Assembly (NCBI GenBank): GCA_965261535.1
Contig: OZ253469.1
Location: forward strand, 1,488,001-1,552,000
Length of the DNA stretch: 64,000 bases
Origin: VXNE01 sp965261535
Lineage (GTDB): Bacteria > Pseudomonadota > Gammaproteobacteria > Pseudomonadales > Azotimanducaceae
Direction of reading: 5' to 3'
The notes under the pieces are model-generated. The model was given only the letters and a program-made list of their open reading frames with translations, made no database searches and had not been told where the DNA came from. Positions 24,856-33,738 of this stretch are shown in pieces; the stretch's first letter is position 1, and each line of letters begins with the position of its first letter. The position numbers were made by a program, and so were the translations under genes.

Positions 24856-26555
24856 CAGTCGCCCTGCCCATCAACGTCGACAGCCTCCTGCGGCGGCGCA
24901 CCATCGAGAGCGAGCGCGTCGAGTACAAGGCCGGGTGGAACCCGGAGATTGTCCTGCACACGCTCGGCGCGTTTGCCAACGATTTCCACAACCTCGGCGG
25001 CGGCTATGTCGTACTGGGCGTGGAGGAACGGAACGGCCGTCCCGTATTGCCGACGAAGGGGTTGGACCCGGATGCCATCGACGGCATACAGAAGGAAATG
25101 CTCAACCTGGGCAACTCCGCGATTCAGCCCCCGTACCATCCGTTGACGGCAGTTCACGAGATCGACGGCAAGACGATCCTCATCCTCTATGCCCCCGGCG
25201 GCGAGACCCGGCCCTACAGGACAAGAGTCAGCCTCTCGGCGGGCAGCCGCGAATGGGCCTACTACATCCGCAAGCACAGCAGCACGGTACGGGCGCGCGG
25301 CGAGGACGAGCGCGAGTTGCTCAGATTGGCCGCGACCGTGCCGTTCGACGACCGCTACCACCAGAACGCCTCGCTGGACGACCTCTCCTTCCGGCTTATT
25401 CAACAACACCTGCAGGATGTCGGCAGCGACCTTCTGCTGGAAGTGGCCGAGCTGTCGATGGAAGTTCTGGGACGGCGCATGAACATCGTCGGCGGCCCCT
25501 CGGAAGCCTTGTTCCCGAAAAACGTTGGCCTCCTGTTCTTCAACGACCGTCCGCACGAGTTCTTCCCCGCGACGCAGATCGATGTCGTCTGGTTTCCGGA
25601 CGGCCCCGGCGGCGATTATTTCGAGGAGAAGGAGTTTCGCGGGCCGCTGGCCGCGATCCTGCGCGATGCCGTGAGCTACATCGAGCGCAACCACCTGAAG
25701 GAGGCAGTGGTCAAACACCCCCACAAGCCCGAAGCCGAGAGGTTTTGGAACTTTCCGATAGCGGCGATCGAAGAGGCGCTCGGCAACGCCATCTACCACC
25801 GCTCCTACGAGGAGCGCGAACCGGTGGAGGTGAGGATCACGCCGGAGGAGTTGCTGGTGCTGAGCTATCCCGGCGCGGACCGGTCCATCCGAATGGAGGA
25901 TCTGCAACAAGGCAGAGCTGTGAGCCGCCGCTACCGCAACCGGCGGATCGGCGAGTTCCTGAAGGAACTGGACCTGGCGGAAGGGCGCTCAACCGGCGTG
26001 CCGAAGATCCTGCGGGCGATGCGCAACAACCGCTCGCCACCGCCAAGCTTCGAGACCGACGCGGATCGCACCTGGTTTCGCGTCCGGCTGCCGGCGCACG
26101 CCGCGATTCCGCAGACGGACGAGACCGCCCGCGAACAGCTTGGCGAACAAGACACCCTACAAGACGAGCCGTTGGTCGGTAGGGAAGAAGGGACTGCCAC
26201 CGAACAAGATAAGGACTTGGGAAACAATGATAAGTCTCTCGTCACCCCGCATGAACACCCCCAAGACACCCCCCAAGATACCCCCCATGAAACCCCCCAA
26301 GATGCCCCCCAAGTAGCTGAATGCGTCGAGCGGCTGGTCGGCACGCTTCAACACGAAATGAGTCGTGCCGGTTTGCAGGCCGCGCTGAAGCTGCGCGACC
26401 GACGCAGCTTCAGAGAGACCTATCTGAAGCCCGCCCTCAAAGCCGGCCTCATCGAAATGACATTGCCGGACAAGCCCACGAGCAGACACCAGCGGTACCG
26501 TCGCACGTCTGCCGGAGAGGCGCTGGATCGCCAACTCACGGAATCCAGCAAATGA
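24852..26555 (+). CDS. AlbA_2 / RecG-like putative DNA-binding ATP-binding protein in the hsd operon
   Basis: A 567-residue protein. The N-terminal AlbA_2 domain has ESERVEYKAGW and FANDFHNLGGGYVVLGVEE (about 17-60). The middle ATPase-like/COG2865 domain has FPIAAIEEALGNAIYHRSY and DLAEGRSTGVPKILRAM. A low-complexity linker of PQDTP-type units comes next, then a C-terminal winged-helix-like segment (ALKLRDRRSFRETYLKPALK). Such genes are recurrent passengers inside type I loci (R-linked ORFs), with a proposed regulatory or protective role. It is coupled by ATGA overlaps to hsdS and to the truncated hsdM copy. The part from about 25925 on is duplicated at 27455. Confidence 0.8.
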   Translation: MTVALPINVDSLLRRRTIESERVEYKAGWNPEIVLHTLGAFANDFHNLGGGYVVLGVEERNGRPVLPTKGLDPDAIDGIQKEMLNLGNSAIQPPYHPLTAVHEIDGKTILILYAPGGETRPYRTRVSLSAGSREWAYYIRKHSSTVRARGEDERELLRLAATVPFDDRYHQNASLDDLSFRLIQQHLQDVGSDLLLEVAELSMEVLGRRMNIVGGPSEALFPKNVGLLFFNDRPHEFFPATQIDVVWFPDGPGGDYFEEKEFRGPLAAILRDAVSYIERNHLKEAVVKHPHKPEAERFWNFPIAAIEEALGNAIYHRSYEEREPVEVRITPEELLVLSYPGADRSIRMEDLQQGRAVSRRYRNRRIGEFLKELDLAEGRSTGVPKILRAMRNNRSPPPSFETDADRTWFRVRLPAHAAIPQTDETAREQLGEQDTLQDEPLVGREEGTATEQDKDLGNNDKSLVTPHEHPQDTPQDTPHETPQDAPQVAECVERLVGTLQHEMSRAGLQAALKLRDRRSFRETYLKPALKAGLIEMTLPDKPTSRHQRYRRTSAGEALDRQLTESSK

Positions 26556-26782
26556 ACTCCGCCTCCATCGTCTCCAAGGTCTGGAGCTTCTGTACCACGC
26601 TGCGCGACGACGGCGTCGGCTATGGCGACTACCTCGAGCAACTGACCTACCTGATCTTCCTCAAGATGGCGGACGACTACGCCAGACCGCCCTACGGCCG
26701 CGATGTCGGCATCCCCGAAGGCTACGCTTGGCCGAGTCTCACCACCCCTCGCGGCGCGGAGCTTGAAGCGCATTACGTTGCC
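25925..26782 (+). repeat. Segmental duplication, copy A
   Basis: 3' part of the AlbA_2-protein gene plus the first ~77 codons of hsdM. It is nearly identical to copy B at 27455-28210. Copy B has a shorter PQDTP linker. The boundaries are abrupt: copy A ends within hsdM at LEAHYVA. Confidence 0.85.
26248..26313 (+). repeat. Short tandem array encoding PQDTP-like units
   Basis: Repeats of about 15-18 bases around ccccccaagatac encode a Pro/Gln/Asp/Thr linker. Copy B retains only about two units (27718-27743), a length difference typical of slippage. Confidence 0.75.
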
Positions 26783-26824
26783 CCAAAGAGCCAAACATCT
26801 GCGAGTGGCCAACGTCCACTCTAA
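26552..26824 (+). pseudogene. hsdM remnant (first ~77 codons)
   Basis: It starts MNSASIVSKVWSFCTTLRDD exactly like the full hsdM at 27980, but homology stops at LEAHYVA near 26782. The frame then runs into an unrelated tail (PKSQTSASGQRPL) that is the wrong frame of the following hsdS fragment. It lacks all methyltransferase motifs. Confidence 0.85.
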
Positions 26825-26984
26825 CCGTCTGGAACTCAATGAGATCATGGAGATGGGGATCACGGAAAATGAACTGCGGAAGACCCGACTCTCAGCGGGA
26901 GACCCTCTATTCGTTGAGGGCAACGGGTCCATCGAACAAATCAGGTGCGTTGCAATCTGGGATCACAAGGCGCTGATCGCGTGA
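26784..26984 (+). pseudogene. hsdS target-recognition-domain fragment
   Basis: It encodes HLRVANVHSNRLELNEIMEM, then GITENELRKTRLSAGDPLFV and EGNGSIEQI, a pattern common in type I specificity subunits. No start and no spacer helices are present. Its stop overlaps the GTG of the following Fic-like frame (GTGA). It is evidently the end of a second hsdS gene lost in recombination. Confidence 0.65.
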
Positions 26985-27262
26985 AGGGTCGTTACGACAC
27001 GACGGGCAACGTGGAGGCGCAGTTCGAGCCCGGGTCGAACGGCCGTGTGCTCGTCAACAAGCTCGGCATAGCCGACGCCGAAGACATGGATGACGTCGAA
27101 CTCGACCTGTTGAAACGGCTGCACGAGGATGTCTTCACGCCTTGGGATGATCGAAAGACCGACTACCTTGCCGCCATTCAGGCAGGCATGACCAACTATG
27201 GACCCATGAAGGGCTTGGTCAGGCGAGTGTTACGCGAGACGGCAAGGAACGTAGATGATTGA
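26981..27262 (+). pseudogene. Fic-like protein with the catalytic core deleted
   Basis: A 93-residue frame. Its first half (VEAQFEPGSNGRVLVNKLGI, then AEDMDDVELDLLKRL) resembles the N-terminus of Fic AMP-transferase proteins. Its second half (DYLAAIQAGMTNYGPMKGLV) resembles their C-terminus. The HPFxxGNGR motif that should lie between them is absent. The simplest reading is an in-frame internal deletion. It overlaps the hsdS fragment by 4 bp, as in a real operon. Confidence 0.5.
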
Positions 27263-27452
27263 TCCTTTCTTCAATCTCTCGCACCGGTTTCCCTGTCTCG
27301 ATCGCCGTCGAACTGGCCACGCTGCGAGTCGTTTGCCGGGTCGCCTTCGCGGTGTCGCGCAGGTGAGGATTGGTCGCGGAGAGCGTCTTGCGTTTCACGT
27401 CCTCATTGTAGCCGACCAAGTTTCGACCCCACAACAACGGGACGAAGCGACA

Positions 27453-27983
27453 AACCGCCGCTACCGCAACCGGCGGATCGGCGAGTTCCTGAAGGAACTG
27501 GACCTGGCTGAAGGGCGCTCGACCGGCGTACCGAAGATTCTGCGGGCGATGCGTAACAACGGCTCGCCGGCGCCAAGGTTCGAGACCGACGATGATCGCA
27601 CCTGGTTGCTCGTCCGGCTGCCGGCGCACCCGTCATTCCCACCCGGGGCGGGCGATACCAGCAGCGAACAAGATAACCACTTGGAAGATAATGAAAAATC
27701 TCTCCTCTCCCCTCATGACACCCCCCAAGATACCCCACAAGTTACGGAGTGCGTCGAGCGCTTGATCGTCGCAGTCCAACGCGAAACGAGCCGCGCCGGA
27801 TTGCAGGCCGCGCTGAAGCTGCGCGACCGGCGCAGCTTTATCGACACCTATCTGAAGCCCGCACTCGAAGCCGGCCTCATCGAAATGACCTTGCCGGACA
27901 AGCCCACGAGCAGGAACCAGCGGCACCGTCGCACGTCTGCCGGAGAGGCGCTGGCTCGCCAACTCAAGGAATCCAGCAGATGA
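27453..27983 (+). pseudogene. AlbA_2-protein gene copy B, 5'-truncated
   Basis: It encodes the last ~176 residues of the AlbA_2 protein from NRRYRNRRIGEFLKELDLAE to the end, including the C-terminal helix-turn-helix-like segment, and its stop overlaps the hsdM ATG. The upstream domain is missing; 27263-27450 joins unrelated sequence. Confidence 0.8.
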
Positions 27984-28210
27984 ACTCCGCCTCCATCGTC
28001 TCAAAGGTCTGGAGCTTCTGTACCACGCTGCGCGACGACGGCGTCGGCTACGGCGACTACCTCGAGCAACTGACCTACCTGATCTTCCTCAAGATGGCGG
28101 ACGAATACGCCAGGCCGCCCTACGGCCGCGATGTCGGCATCCCCGAAGGCTATGGCTGGACGAGTCTCACCACCCGCCGCGGCGCGGAGCTTGAAGCGCA
28201 CTACGTTGCC
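27455..28210 (+). repeat. Segmental duplication, copy B
   Basis: Partner of copy A at 25925-26782. The two copies are in direct orientation with starts about 1.5 kb apart, so homologous recombination between them would delete the hsdS and Fic fragments. Confidence 0.85.
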
Positions 28211-29452
28211 CTGCTTCGCAGGCTTGGCCAGCAGAGAGGCATGCTGGGCGAGATTTTCACCAAGGCGCAAAACAAGATCACCGATCCAGCCAAGCTCTTT
28301 CGGCTGATCGCCATGGTGGACGGCACGGATTGGGTGATGCTCGGGGCCGACGTGAAGGGCGACATCTACGAGGGACTGCTGGAGCGCAACGCCGAGGACA
28401 CGAAGTCAGGCGCGGGCCAGTACTTCACGCCTCGTGCGCTTATCCGCGCGATGGTCGCATGTGTACGCCCCGAACCAGGGAAGACGATCGCCGACCCCGC
28501 TTGCGGAACGGGCGGGTTCTTCCTTGCCGCGCACGACTTCCTGACCGACCCGCGGAATTGCGCGCTCGACAGAGACCAGAAGGCATTTCTGAAGCACGCG
28601 ACCTTCCACGGCAACGAAATCGTGGCCGGGACGCGTCGGCTCTGCCTGATGAACATGTTGCTGCACGGAATCGGGGAAATGACCGGCGAGACGGCGGTCT
28701 CGCCCGCCGACGCGCTGATCTCACCGCCCACCGAGACGTTCGACTACGTCCTGGCCAATCCGCCATTCGGAAAGAAGAGCTCGATGAGCTTCACAAATGC
28801 CGACGGCGAGCAGGAGACCGACGATCTGACCTACAACCGGCAGGACTTCTGGGCGACGACGTCGAACAAGCAGCTGAACTTCGTCCAGCACATCCGGACG
28901 ATGCTGAAAACAACCGGGCGCGCGGCCGTCGTCGTCCCCGACAACGTGCTGTTCGAGGGCGGCGCCGGCGAGACGATTCGCCGGAAGCTGCTTCAGACCA
29001 CCGACCTGCACACGGTTCTGCGGCTGCCCACCGGCATCTTCTACGCGCAGGGCGTCAAGGCGAACGTCATCTTCTTCGACAACCGTCCGGCCAGCCCCGA
29101 TCCGCAGAGTTCGAAGGTCTGGTACTACGACTACCGCACCAACGTGCATCACACGCTCAAGCAGAAGCCGCTGACCTATGCCCATCTTGAGGACTTTGTT
29201 GCGTGCTACAAGCCCGAGAACCGCCATGTCAGGGAACAGACCTGGAGCGAGGAAACCCCGGACGGTCGATGGCGCGCCTATTCGCGCGAAGAGCTTCTTC
29301 TGCGCGACAAGGCCAGCCTCGACGTGTTCTGGCTGAAGGACGCGTCCATGACCGATCTGGAGAATCTTCCAGAGCCGGAAGTGCTCGCCGATGAGATCAT
29401 TGAGAACCTTCGGTCGGCGTTAACCAGCTTCGAGTCTGTTGTGGGAGATTAG
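27980..29452 (+). CDS. hsdM: Type I restriction-modification methyltransferase subunit HsdM
   Basis: N6-adenine methyltransferase of the type I complex. Of 490 residues, the N-terminal HsdM domain (about 5-120) has SKVWSFCTTLRDDGVGYGDY and the catalytic domain carries the SAM-binding motif ADPACGTGGFFLAA and the active-site NPPFG in LANPPFGKKSS. ATG 27980 is fixed by the ATGA overlap with the truncated AlbA_2 gene and by identity with the copy at 26552. It appears complete, so the locus can still encode R, S and M. Confidence 0.95.
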   Translation: MNSASIVSKVWSFCTTLRDDGVGYGDYLEQLTYLIFLKMADEYARPPYGRDVGIPEGYGWTSLTTRRGAELEAHYVALLRRLGQQRGMLGEIFTKAQNKITDPAKLFRLIAMVDGTDWVMLGADVKGDIYEGLLERNAEDTKSGAGQYFTPRALIRAMVACVRPEPGKTIADPACGTGGFFLAAHDFLTDPRNCALDRDQKAFLKHATFHGNEIVAGTRRLCLMNMLLHGIGEMTGETAVSPADALISPPTETFDYVLANPPFGKKSSMSFTNADGEQETDDLTYNRQDFWATTSNKQLNFVQHIRTMLKTTGRAAVVVPDNVLFEGGAGETIRRKLLQTTDLHTVLRLPTGIFYAQGVKANVIFFDNRPASPDPQSSKVWYYDYRTNVHHTLKQKPLTYAHLEDFVACYKPENRHVREQTWSEETPDGRWRAYSREELLLRDKASLDVFWLKDASMTDLENLPEPEVLADEIIENLRSALTSFESVVGD

Positions 29453-29529
29453 TATCGGTGATCCGCGAAGGCGGTAGCGTCCGGATTGCTCGCCCGCGCC
29501 ACCCCCTTTTCCGAGGCAGTCAACCAGTC

Positions 29530-29810
29530 AAATGTACAAGCATCCCCTGCGGGATTGGCGGATGCGGCCGGACCCCAAGCGGCGGATCAGATCCTTCAGC
29601 GAGTGGCCGACGCGGTCCAGCCGTCACCCGGCCAACGTGTCGCCGACGCGTAGACGGTCGAGGGCGTCACGTAGGGTAAGGGCGCTCGCCGGCTCCGCCT
29701 GGGGTGTCCTTGAAGATGCGCTCGCAATCCTCGGCCCTTAAGAAGTCGCGCTGCAGTTCGAGGGTCTGGTCGTCCGTCGAAGCGCGGGCCGTAGTCGATC
29801 AATAGGGATT
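29530..29810 (-). pseudogene. Serine recombinase (resolvase) remnant
   Basis: Reading the minus strand and changing frame twice gives YARASTDDQTLELQRDFLRA, then EDCERIFKDTPGGAGERP and TLRDALDRLRVGDTLAG, followed after a TGA by RLDRVGHSLKDLI. This is the N-terminal catalytic domain of a Tn3/Hin-type resolvase with its Ser in ARxSTDDQ. There are frameshifts and a stop, and the C-terminal half is missing. It marks the right border of the hsd locus. The remaining 29811-30116 shows nothing recognisable. Confidence 0.65.
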
Positions 29811-30116
29811 CTGTCCCGATTGCCCGAAAAACGCGTCAAACCACACCATGATTTCCAGGCCGGTTGCCGGATGCGGGCACCGGTTCCGCTTGGTTTCGGC
29901 GCGTCTCAAGCCCGACGTGCCGCGTACTGTACGCAAATCCTCCGTATCCCGGACAACGCCGAGATGGGGCTCATGGAATGTCCGCAGGCGTGCAGCGACA
30001 CCCTCTTCAGGATCCTCATGTCGGGACACAGACAATTTACGTCTCACAAGCAGGGAGAGCCTTTCGCAAACGCAGCCGGTTGATGGCTTACGCGAAGCAT
30101 GGAGAACTTCGCGGAG

Positions 30117-31718
30117 TCACCCGCGGCGTCGGCGCGATGTGAAATCCCGGAGTATCTCGCGTGCCGCGTTGCGTCCCGGCAGGCCTGTCACGCCGCCGCC
30201 GGGGTGCGCGCCGGCACCGCAGTGGTAGAGCCCGCCGATGGGACCCCGGTAAGCGGCGTAGCCCATCATGGGCCGGTTGGACCACACCTGGTCGGGGGTC
30301 ATCGCGCCGTGGAAGATGTCGCCGCCGGGCAAGCCAAAACGTTCTTCCAGGTCCGCCGGTGTCAGTACCTGCCGGGCGATCACTGCATCGCTGAAATTGG
30401 GCGCGAAGCGGTCGATCGTGGCGAATACCGTATCGGCGGCGGCATTCCGGTGCGTGTCCCAGTCCCGGTCGCGGGGGAAGTGCTGGCAGAACAGGCTCGC
30501 GACGTGGCGCCCCGCGGGCGCGAGGGAATCATCTACCGTCGACGGGATGAGCATCTCGACGACCGGGAACTGTGAGTAATCGCCGCGACGAGCATCGAGA
30601 TAGGCGTTCTCCAGGTAGTCCAGGGTCGGACCGATGACGATACCGGACCGATGGTGATCTCCGGCTTCAGTGCCCGGCCGACAAACGAAGTTCGGCAGTT
30701 CGGCGAGAGCCACGTTCATGCGCAAGGTCGCCGATTCCGTACGCGTGGCGCGGATGCGGCGCCGGAACTCGTCAGCAAGCTGCGCGGCGGGAACTAGATC
30801 GAGGTAGAGGTGCTTCGGCGCGGCATTGGCGGCAATCGCGCGACCTCGGCGCGTCGAACCGTCGGCAAGCACGACGCCGGCGGCGCGGCCATCCTCCACC
30901 ATCACTTCGGTCACTTCGGACTCTGTCTCGACATCGACACCCAGGGCCAACGCTTCCGCCAGCATCGCCTGGCTGATCGCGCCCATGCCGCCGAGCGCGT
31001 GGCCCCATGCGCCGCGAACCCCGTCGAGTTCGCCAAGCGCGTGGTGCAGGAGGCCATAGGCGGTGCCGGGAGCGCGGGGCGATGCGAAGTTGCCGACCAC
31101 GGCGTCGAACGCCAACGCCGCCTTGACGTGTTCGCTCTCGAACCATGTCTCGAGCAGGTCCGCGACGGGTTTCAGGAACAGGTCTCCCAGATCGCGACGA
31201 CGTTCCATCGACAATCCCGCGACGTTCATGGCTGCGAGTCCCGCATTGATCCAGTCGCTCACGCCGCCGCCCACGTTGGGAGGTGTTCGACGCATCTGTC
31301 GGCGGACGATATCGCCGATCTCGCGAACCATGGCGCGGAAGCCCGCCAGGGCGCGGCCGTCATTGGCAGAGAAGCGCGCAAACTCGCGAGCCGTGCGCGC
31401 GTCATCGTTGAAAACCGACAGCGATTCGCTTTCCGACAAGGGCAGGAAATTGGCTTGCGGCCGAGGCACGAAGCGAAGACCGTGGGACTTCAGCCGCAGG
31501 TCCCGAATGATTTCCGGGGCCAGCAGGCCCACGGTGTAGCTCGCCGTGGAGTTGCGGAATCCAGGGTGGAATTCTTCCGTCACAGCGGCACCGCCGACGA
31601 TGGGGCGGCGTTCCAGCACGCGCACGCTTAAGCCCGCCCTGGCCAGGTAGCAGGCGCAAACCAGACCATTGTGGCCACCGCCGATGATGACGACATCCGC
31701 CTGGTGTGGCGATGTCAT
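30117..31718 (-). CDS. NAD(P)/FAD-dependent oxidoreductase, phytoene desaturase/PYROXD2-like
   Basis: A 533-residue flavoprotein. The N-terminal dinucleotide fold is VVIIGGGHNGLVCACYLARA (about 8-27) followed by LERRPIVGGAAVTEE. A C-terminal FAD contact is LYHCGAGAHPGGGVTGLPGR (about 500-519). It belongs to the CrtI-like group that includes PYROXD2, whose reaction is not settled; no carotenoid genes are adjacent. ATG 31718 is preferred over TTG 31724. It lies 40 bp downstream of the TRAP genes on the same strand and may share their transcript. Confidence 0.85.
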   Translation of the reverse strand: MTSPHQADVVIIGGGHNGLVCACYLARAGLSVRVLERRPIVGGAAVTEEFHPGFRNSTASYTVGLLAPEIIRDLRLKSHGLRFVPRPQANFLPLSESESLSVFNDDARTAREFARFSANDGRALAGFRAMVREIGDIVRRQMRRTPPNVGGGVSDWINAGLAAMNVAGLSMERRRDLGDLFLKPVADLLETWFESEHVKAALAFDAVVGNFASPRAPGTAYGLLHHALGELDGVRGAWGHALGGMGAISQAMLAEALALGVDVETESEVTEVMVEDGRAAGVVLADGSTRRGRAIAANAAPKHLYLDLVPAAQLADEFRRRIRATRTESATLRMNVALAELPNFVCRPGTEAGDHHRSGIVIGPTLDYLENAYLDARRGDYSQFPVVEMLIPSTVDDSLAPAGRHVASLFCQHFPRDRDWDTHRNAAADTVFATIDRFAPNFSDAVIARQVLTPADLEERFGLPGGDIFHGAMTPDQVWSNRPMMGYAAYRGPIGGLYHCGAGAHPGGGVTGLPGRNAAREILRDFTSRRRRG

Positions 31719-31758
31719 GGCCAAAGGTTTTCGACGCCTGGGACGGCGCTGCTTTCGC

Positions 31759-33117
31759 TCACCCCATCATCCGCGGGAGCCACAGGACGATCTCCGGCAC
31801 CGCCAGCAGCACGGCGACCGTCAGCACGTCCGCGACAAAGAACGGTCCGATACCGCGGAACACGTCCTGCAGCGGGATCGCGAGCGAGGTGCCGTCGTCG
31901 TCGCGCAAGCCCCGCGCAACGCCGGCGACGACGAAACAGTTGAGGCCGATGGGCGGCGTGATAAGACAGATTTCGGCCATCTTGGCCACCACGATGCCGA
32001 ACCAGATCGGGTCGTAGCCGAGCGCGATCACGGCCGGATACACGACCGGCAGCGTGAGCACCAGCATGCCGATGGCGTCCATGAACATGCCGAGCACGGC
32101 GTAGGCCAGCAGGATGCAGACGACGATCAGAAGCGGGGGCATGTCGAGTGTGACCACCCAGTCCGCGAAAGCCCCCGGCAGGCCGGCGAAGCCAAGGAAT
32201 CGCACGAACAGGAATACGCCCCAGATCAACGTGAAGATCATCACCGTGAGCTTGGCGGTCTCCATCAAGGCTTCTCGAAGACGGCTGCCCATCTGCTTGA
32301 CCGAGCGCTCCCGATAGGCCCGCAGGGCATAGAGGCCGAACACGACGGCGGCACCCAGGGCGCCGGCCTCGGTCGGCGTCGCGGCGCCGGTATAGAGCGC
32401 CCCGAATATGATGCCGACAACCAGGAATATGGGCAGCGCGCCCGGCAGACTGGCGAAGCGCTGCCGCCAGGTGAAGCCGCCGATGGATCGTCCGAGATCC
32501 GGGCGGATCGCGCACATGCCAACGATCAATGCGACGTATATCAGCACCGAGACGACGCCGGGAAGCAGTCCGGCAAGCAGCAGCTTGCCCACCGACTCCT
32601 CCACGATGATGGCGTAGATCACCAGGATCGCGGACGGCGGTATCAGCGATGCCAGCGTGCCGCCCGCCGCGATGACACCCGCCGTCAGGCGTTTGCTGTA
32701 GCGATTCCGGAGCATGTCGGGAATGGCGACCCGGGAAAACACCGCGGCCGTCGCCGTCGAGGCGCCGGACACCGCGGCGAAGCCGGCACTGGCGAATACC
32801 GTGGACACGGCGAGTCCCCCCGGCACCCACCCTACCCAACGGCGCGCGGCCTCGAACAATCGCGTCGTCAGGCCCGCGTGGAATGCCAGAAAGCCAATGA
32901 GGATGAACAGCGGCAGTACGGATAGCGGATACGTGACGGTCTTGGAATGGGGGATAGTGCCCGCCACCGCCGCCGCCACGTCCCATCCCTTGAGCGCCAG
33001 CAGCCCCAGGAAACCGGTCAGCGCCGCGGCGATGTAGACGCGAACCCCGAGGGCGACCATGGTGACGAGCAGGACAACGCCGGCGATGCCAGCCCATAGC
33101 TCGCTGATCCCGCTCAT
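31759..33117 (-). CDS. TRAP transporter large permease (DctM family)
   Basis: Main membrane subunit of a tripartite ATP-independent periplasmic transporter, driving sodium- or proton-coupled uptake of a carboxylate-type solute. The 452 residues contain about 12 hydrophobic segments and family motifs TVFASAGFAAVSGASTATAA, GGTLASLIPPSAILVIYAI and LITPPIGLNCFVVAGV. The start at 33117 overlaps the small-permease stop (ATGA). Confidence 0.93.
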   Translation of the reverse strand: MSGISELWAGIAGVVLLVTMVALGVRVYIAAALTGFLGLLALKGWDVAAAVAGTIPHSKTVTYPLSVLPLFILIGFLAFHAGLTTRLFEAARRWVGWVPGGLAVSTVFASAGFAAVSGASTATAAVFSRVAIPDMLRNRYSKRLTAGVIAAGGTLASLIPPSAILVIYAIIVEESVGKLLLAGLLPGVVSVLIYVALIVGMCAIRPDLGRSIGGFTWRQRFASLPGALPIFLVVGIIFGALYTGAATPTEAGALGAAVVFGLYALRAYRERSVKQMGSRLREALMETAKLTVMIFTLIWGVFLFVRFLGFAGLPGAFADWVVTLDMPPLLIVVCILLAYAVLGMFMDAIGMLVLTLPVVYPAVIALGYDPIWFGIVVAKMAEICLITPPIGLNCFVVAGVARGLRDDDGTSLAIPLQDVFRGIGPFFVADVLTVAVLLAVPEIVLWLPRMMG

Positions 33118-33722
33118 CGGACCGCCTCGCTGTCGGTGTCCGAACGGTGGATCTCGGCTTGGGCCTGGGCCGCCGCATCCTGGATGGTCGGCACGGCGAG
33201 GGGTTCCAGTCCGGGATGCAGAACAAGGCGCCAATAGCCCGCCAACTGGATCAGCAGTCGGACCAGGAGAACGGACAGAGCCACGGGCACGACGAGTTTC
33301 GCCGGCCAGGTCGCGAGTTCGATATCGATGGTGCTGTCGCCGAACTCGAACGCGCGCCCGAAGTGCCGCCAGGCGTAGGGAATGAGCACGCCGACGATGA
33401 ACGCGGCGAGAGCCGTTCCCGCCATCTCGGTCAGCCACAGCCAGCGACCCTTGAGACGGGCCACCAGCATTTCCATGCGCACGTGGGCCCCGGTGCGCTG
33501 CACGAAAGCGATGGACAGTATGGCGAAGCCGACCATCGACACCTCGACGATGTCGATGTACCCGAAGATCGGCGCGTTGAACACCGTGCGCAGGACGATC
33601 TGCGCGACGCCGAGCAGCATCAGCGCGAAGATGAGTCCGCCAGCGCAGAGATTGAGGCCGTTCTCGATCAGACCGAGAAAACGGTCGGCCCGATCCAGGC
33701 GGCGACCGAAGGCGTCGTTCAC
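33114..33722 (-). CDS. TRAP transporter small permease (DctQ family)
   Basis: Four-helix membrane subunit that pairs with the large permease. 202 residues, with motifs LLGVAQIVLRTVFNAPIFGY and VEVSMVGFAILSIAFVQRTG, then a C-terminal tail of Gln/Ala/Asp. GTG 33722 (NDAFGRRLDRADRFL) is preferred: an ATG at 33812 would overlap the binding-protein gene by 74 bp and add a non-homologous tail. Confidence 0.88.
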   Translation of the reverse strand: MNDAFGRRLDRADRFLGLIENGLNLCAGGLIFALMLLGVAQIVLRTVFNAPIFGYIDIVEVSMVGFAILSIAFVQRTGAHVRMEMLVARLKGRWLWLTEMAGTALAAFIVGVLIPYAWRHFGRAFEFGDSTIDIELATWPAKLVVPVALSVLLVRLLIQLAGYWRLVLHPGLEPLAVPTIQDAAAQAQAEIHRSDTDSEAVR

Positions 33723-33738
33723 AGTCGGCGGGAGGTGT

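Noticed and set aside
26248..26313. C-rich tandem repeats in the AlbA_2 gene considered as regulatory repeats
   Set aside because: They lie in frame within a coding linker and are explained by a Pro-Gln-Asp-Thr low-complexity segment.
29820..30083. Overlapping frames on both strands downstream of the resolvase remnant
   Set aside because: Neither has a recognisable motif or start signal; coding status cannot be supported.
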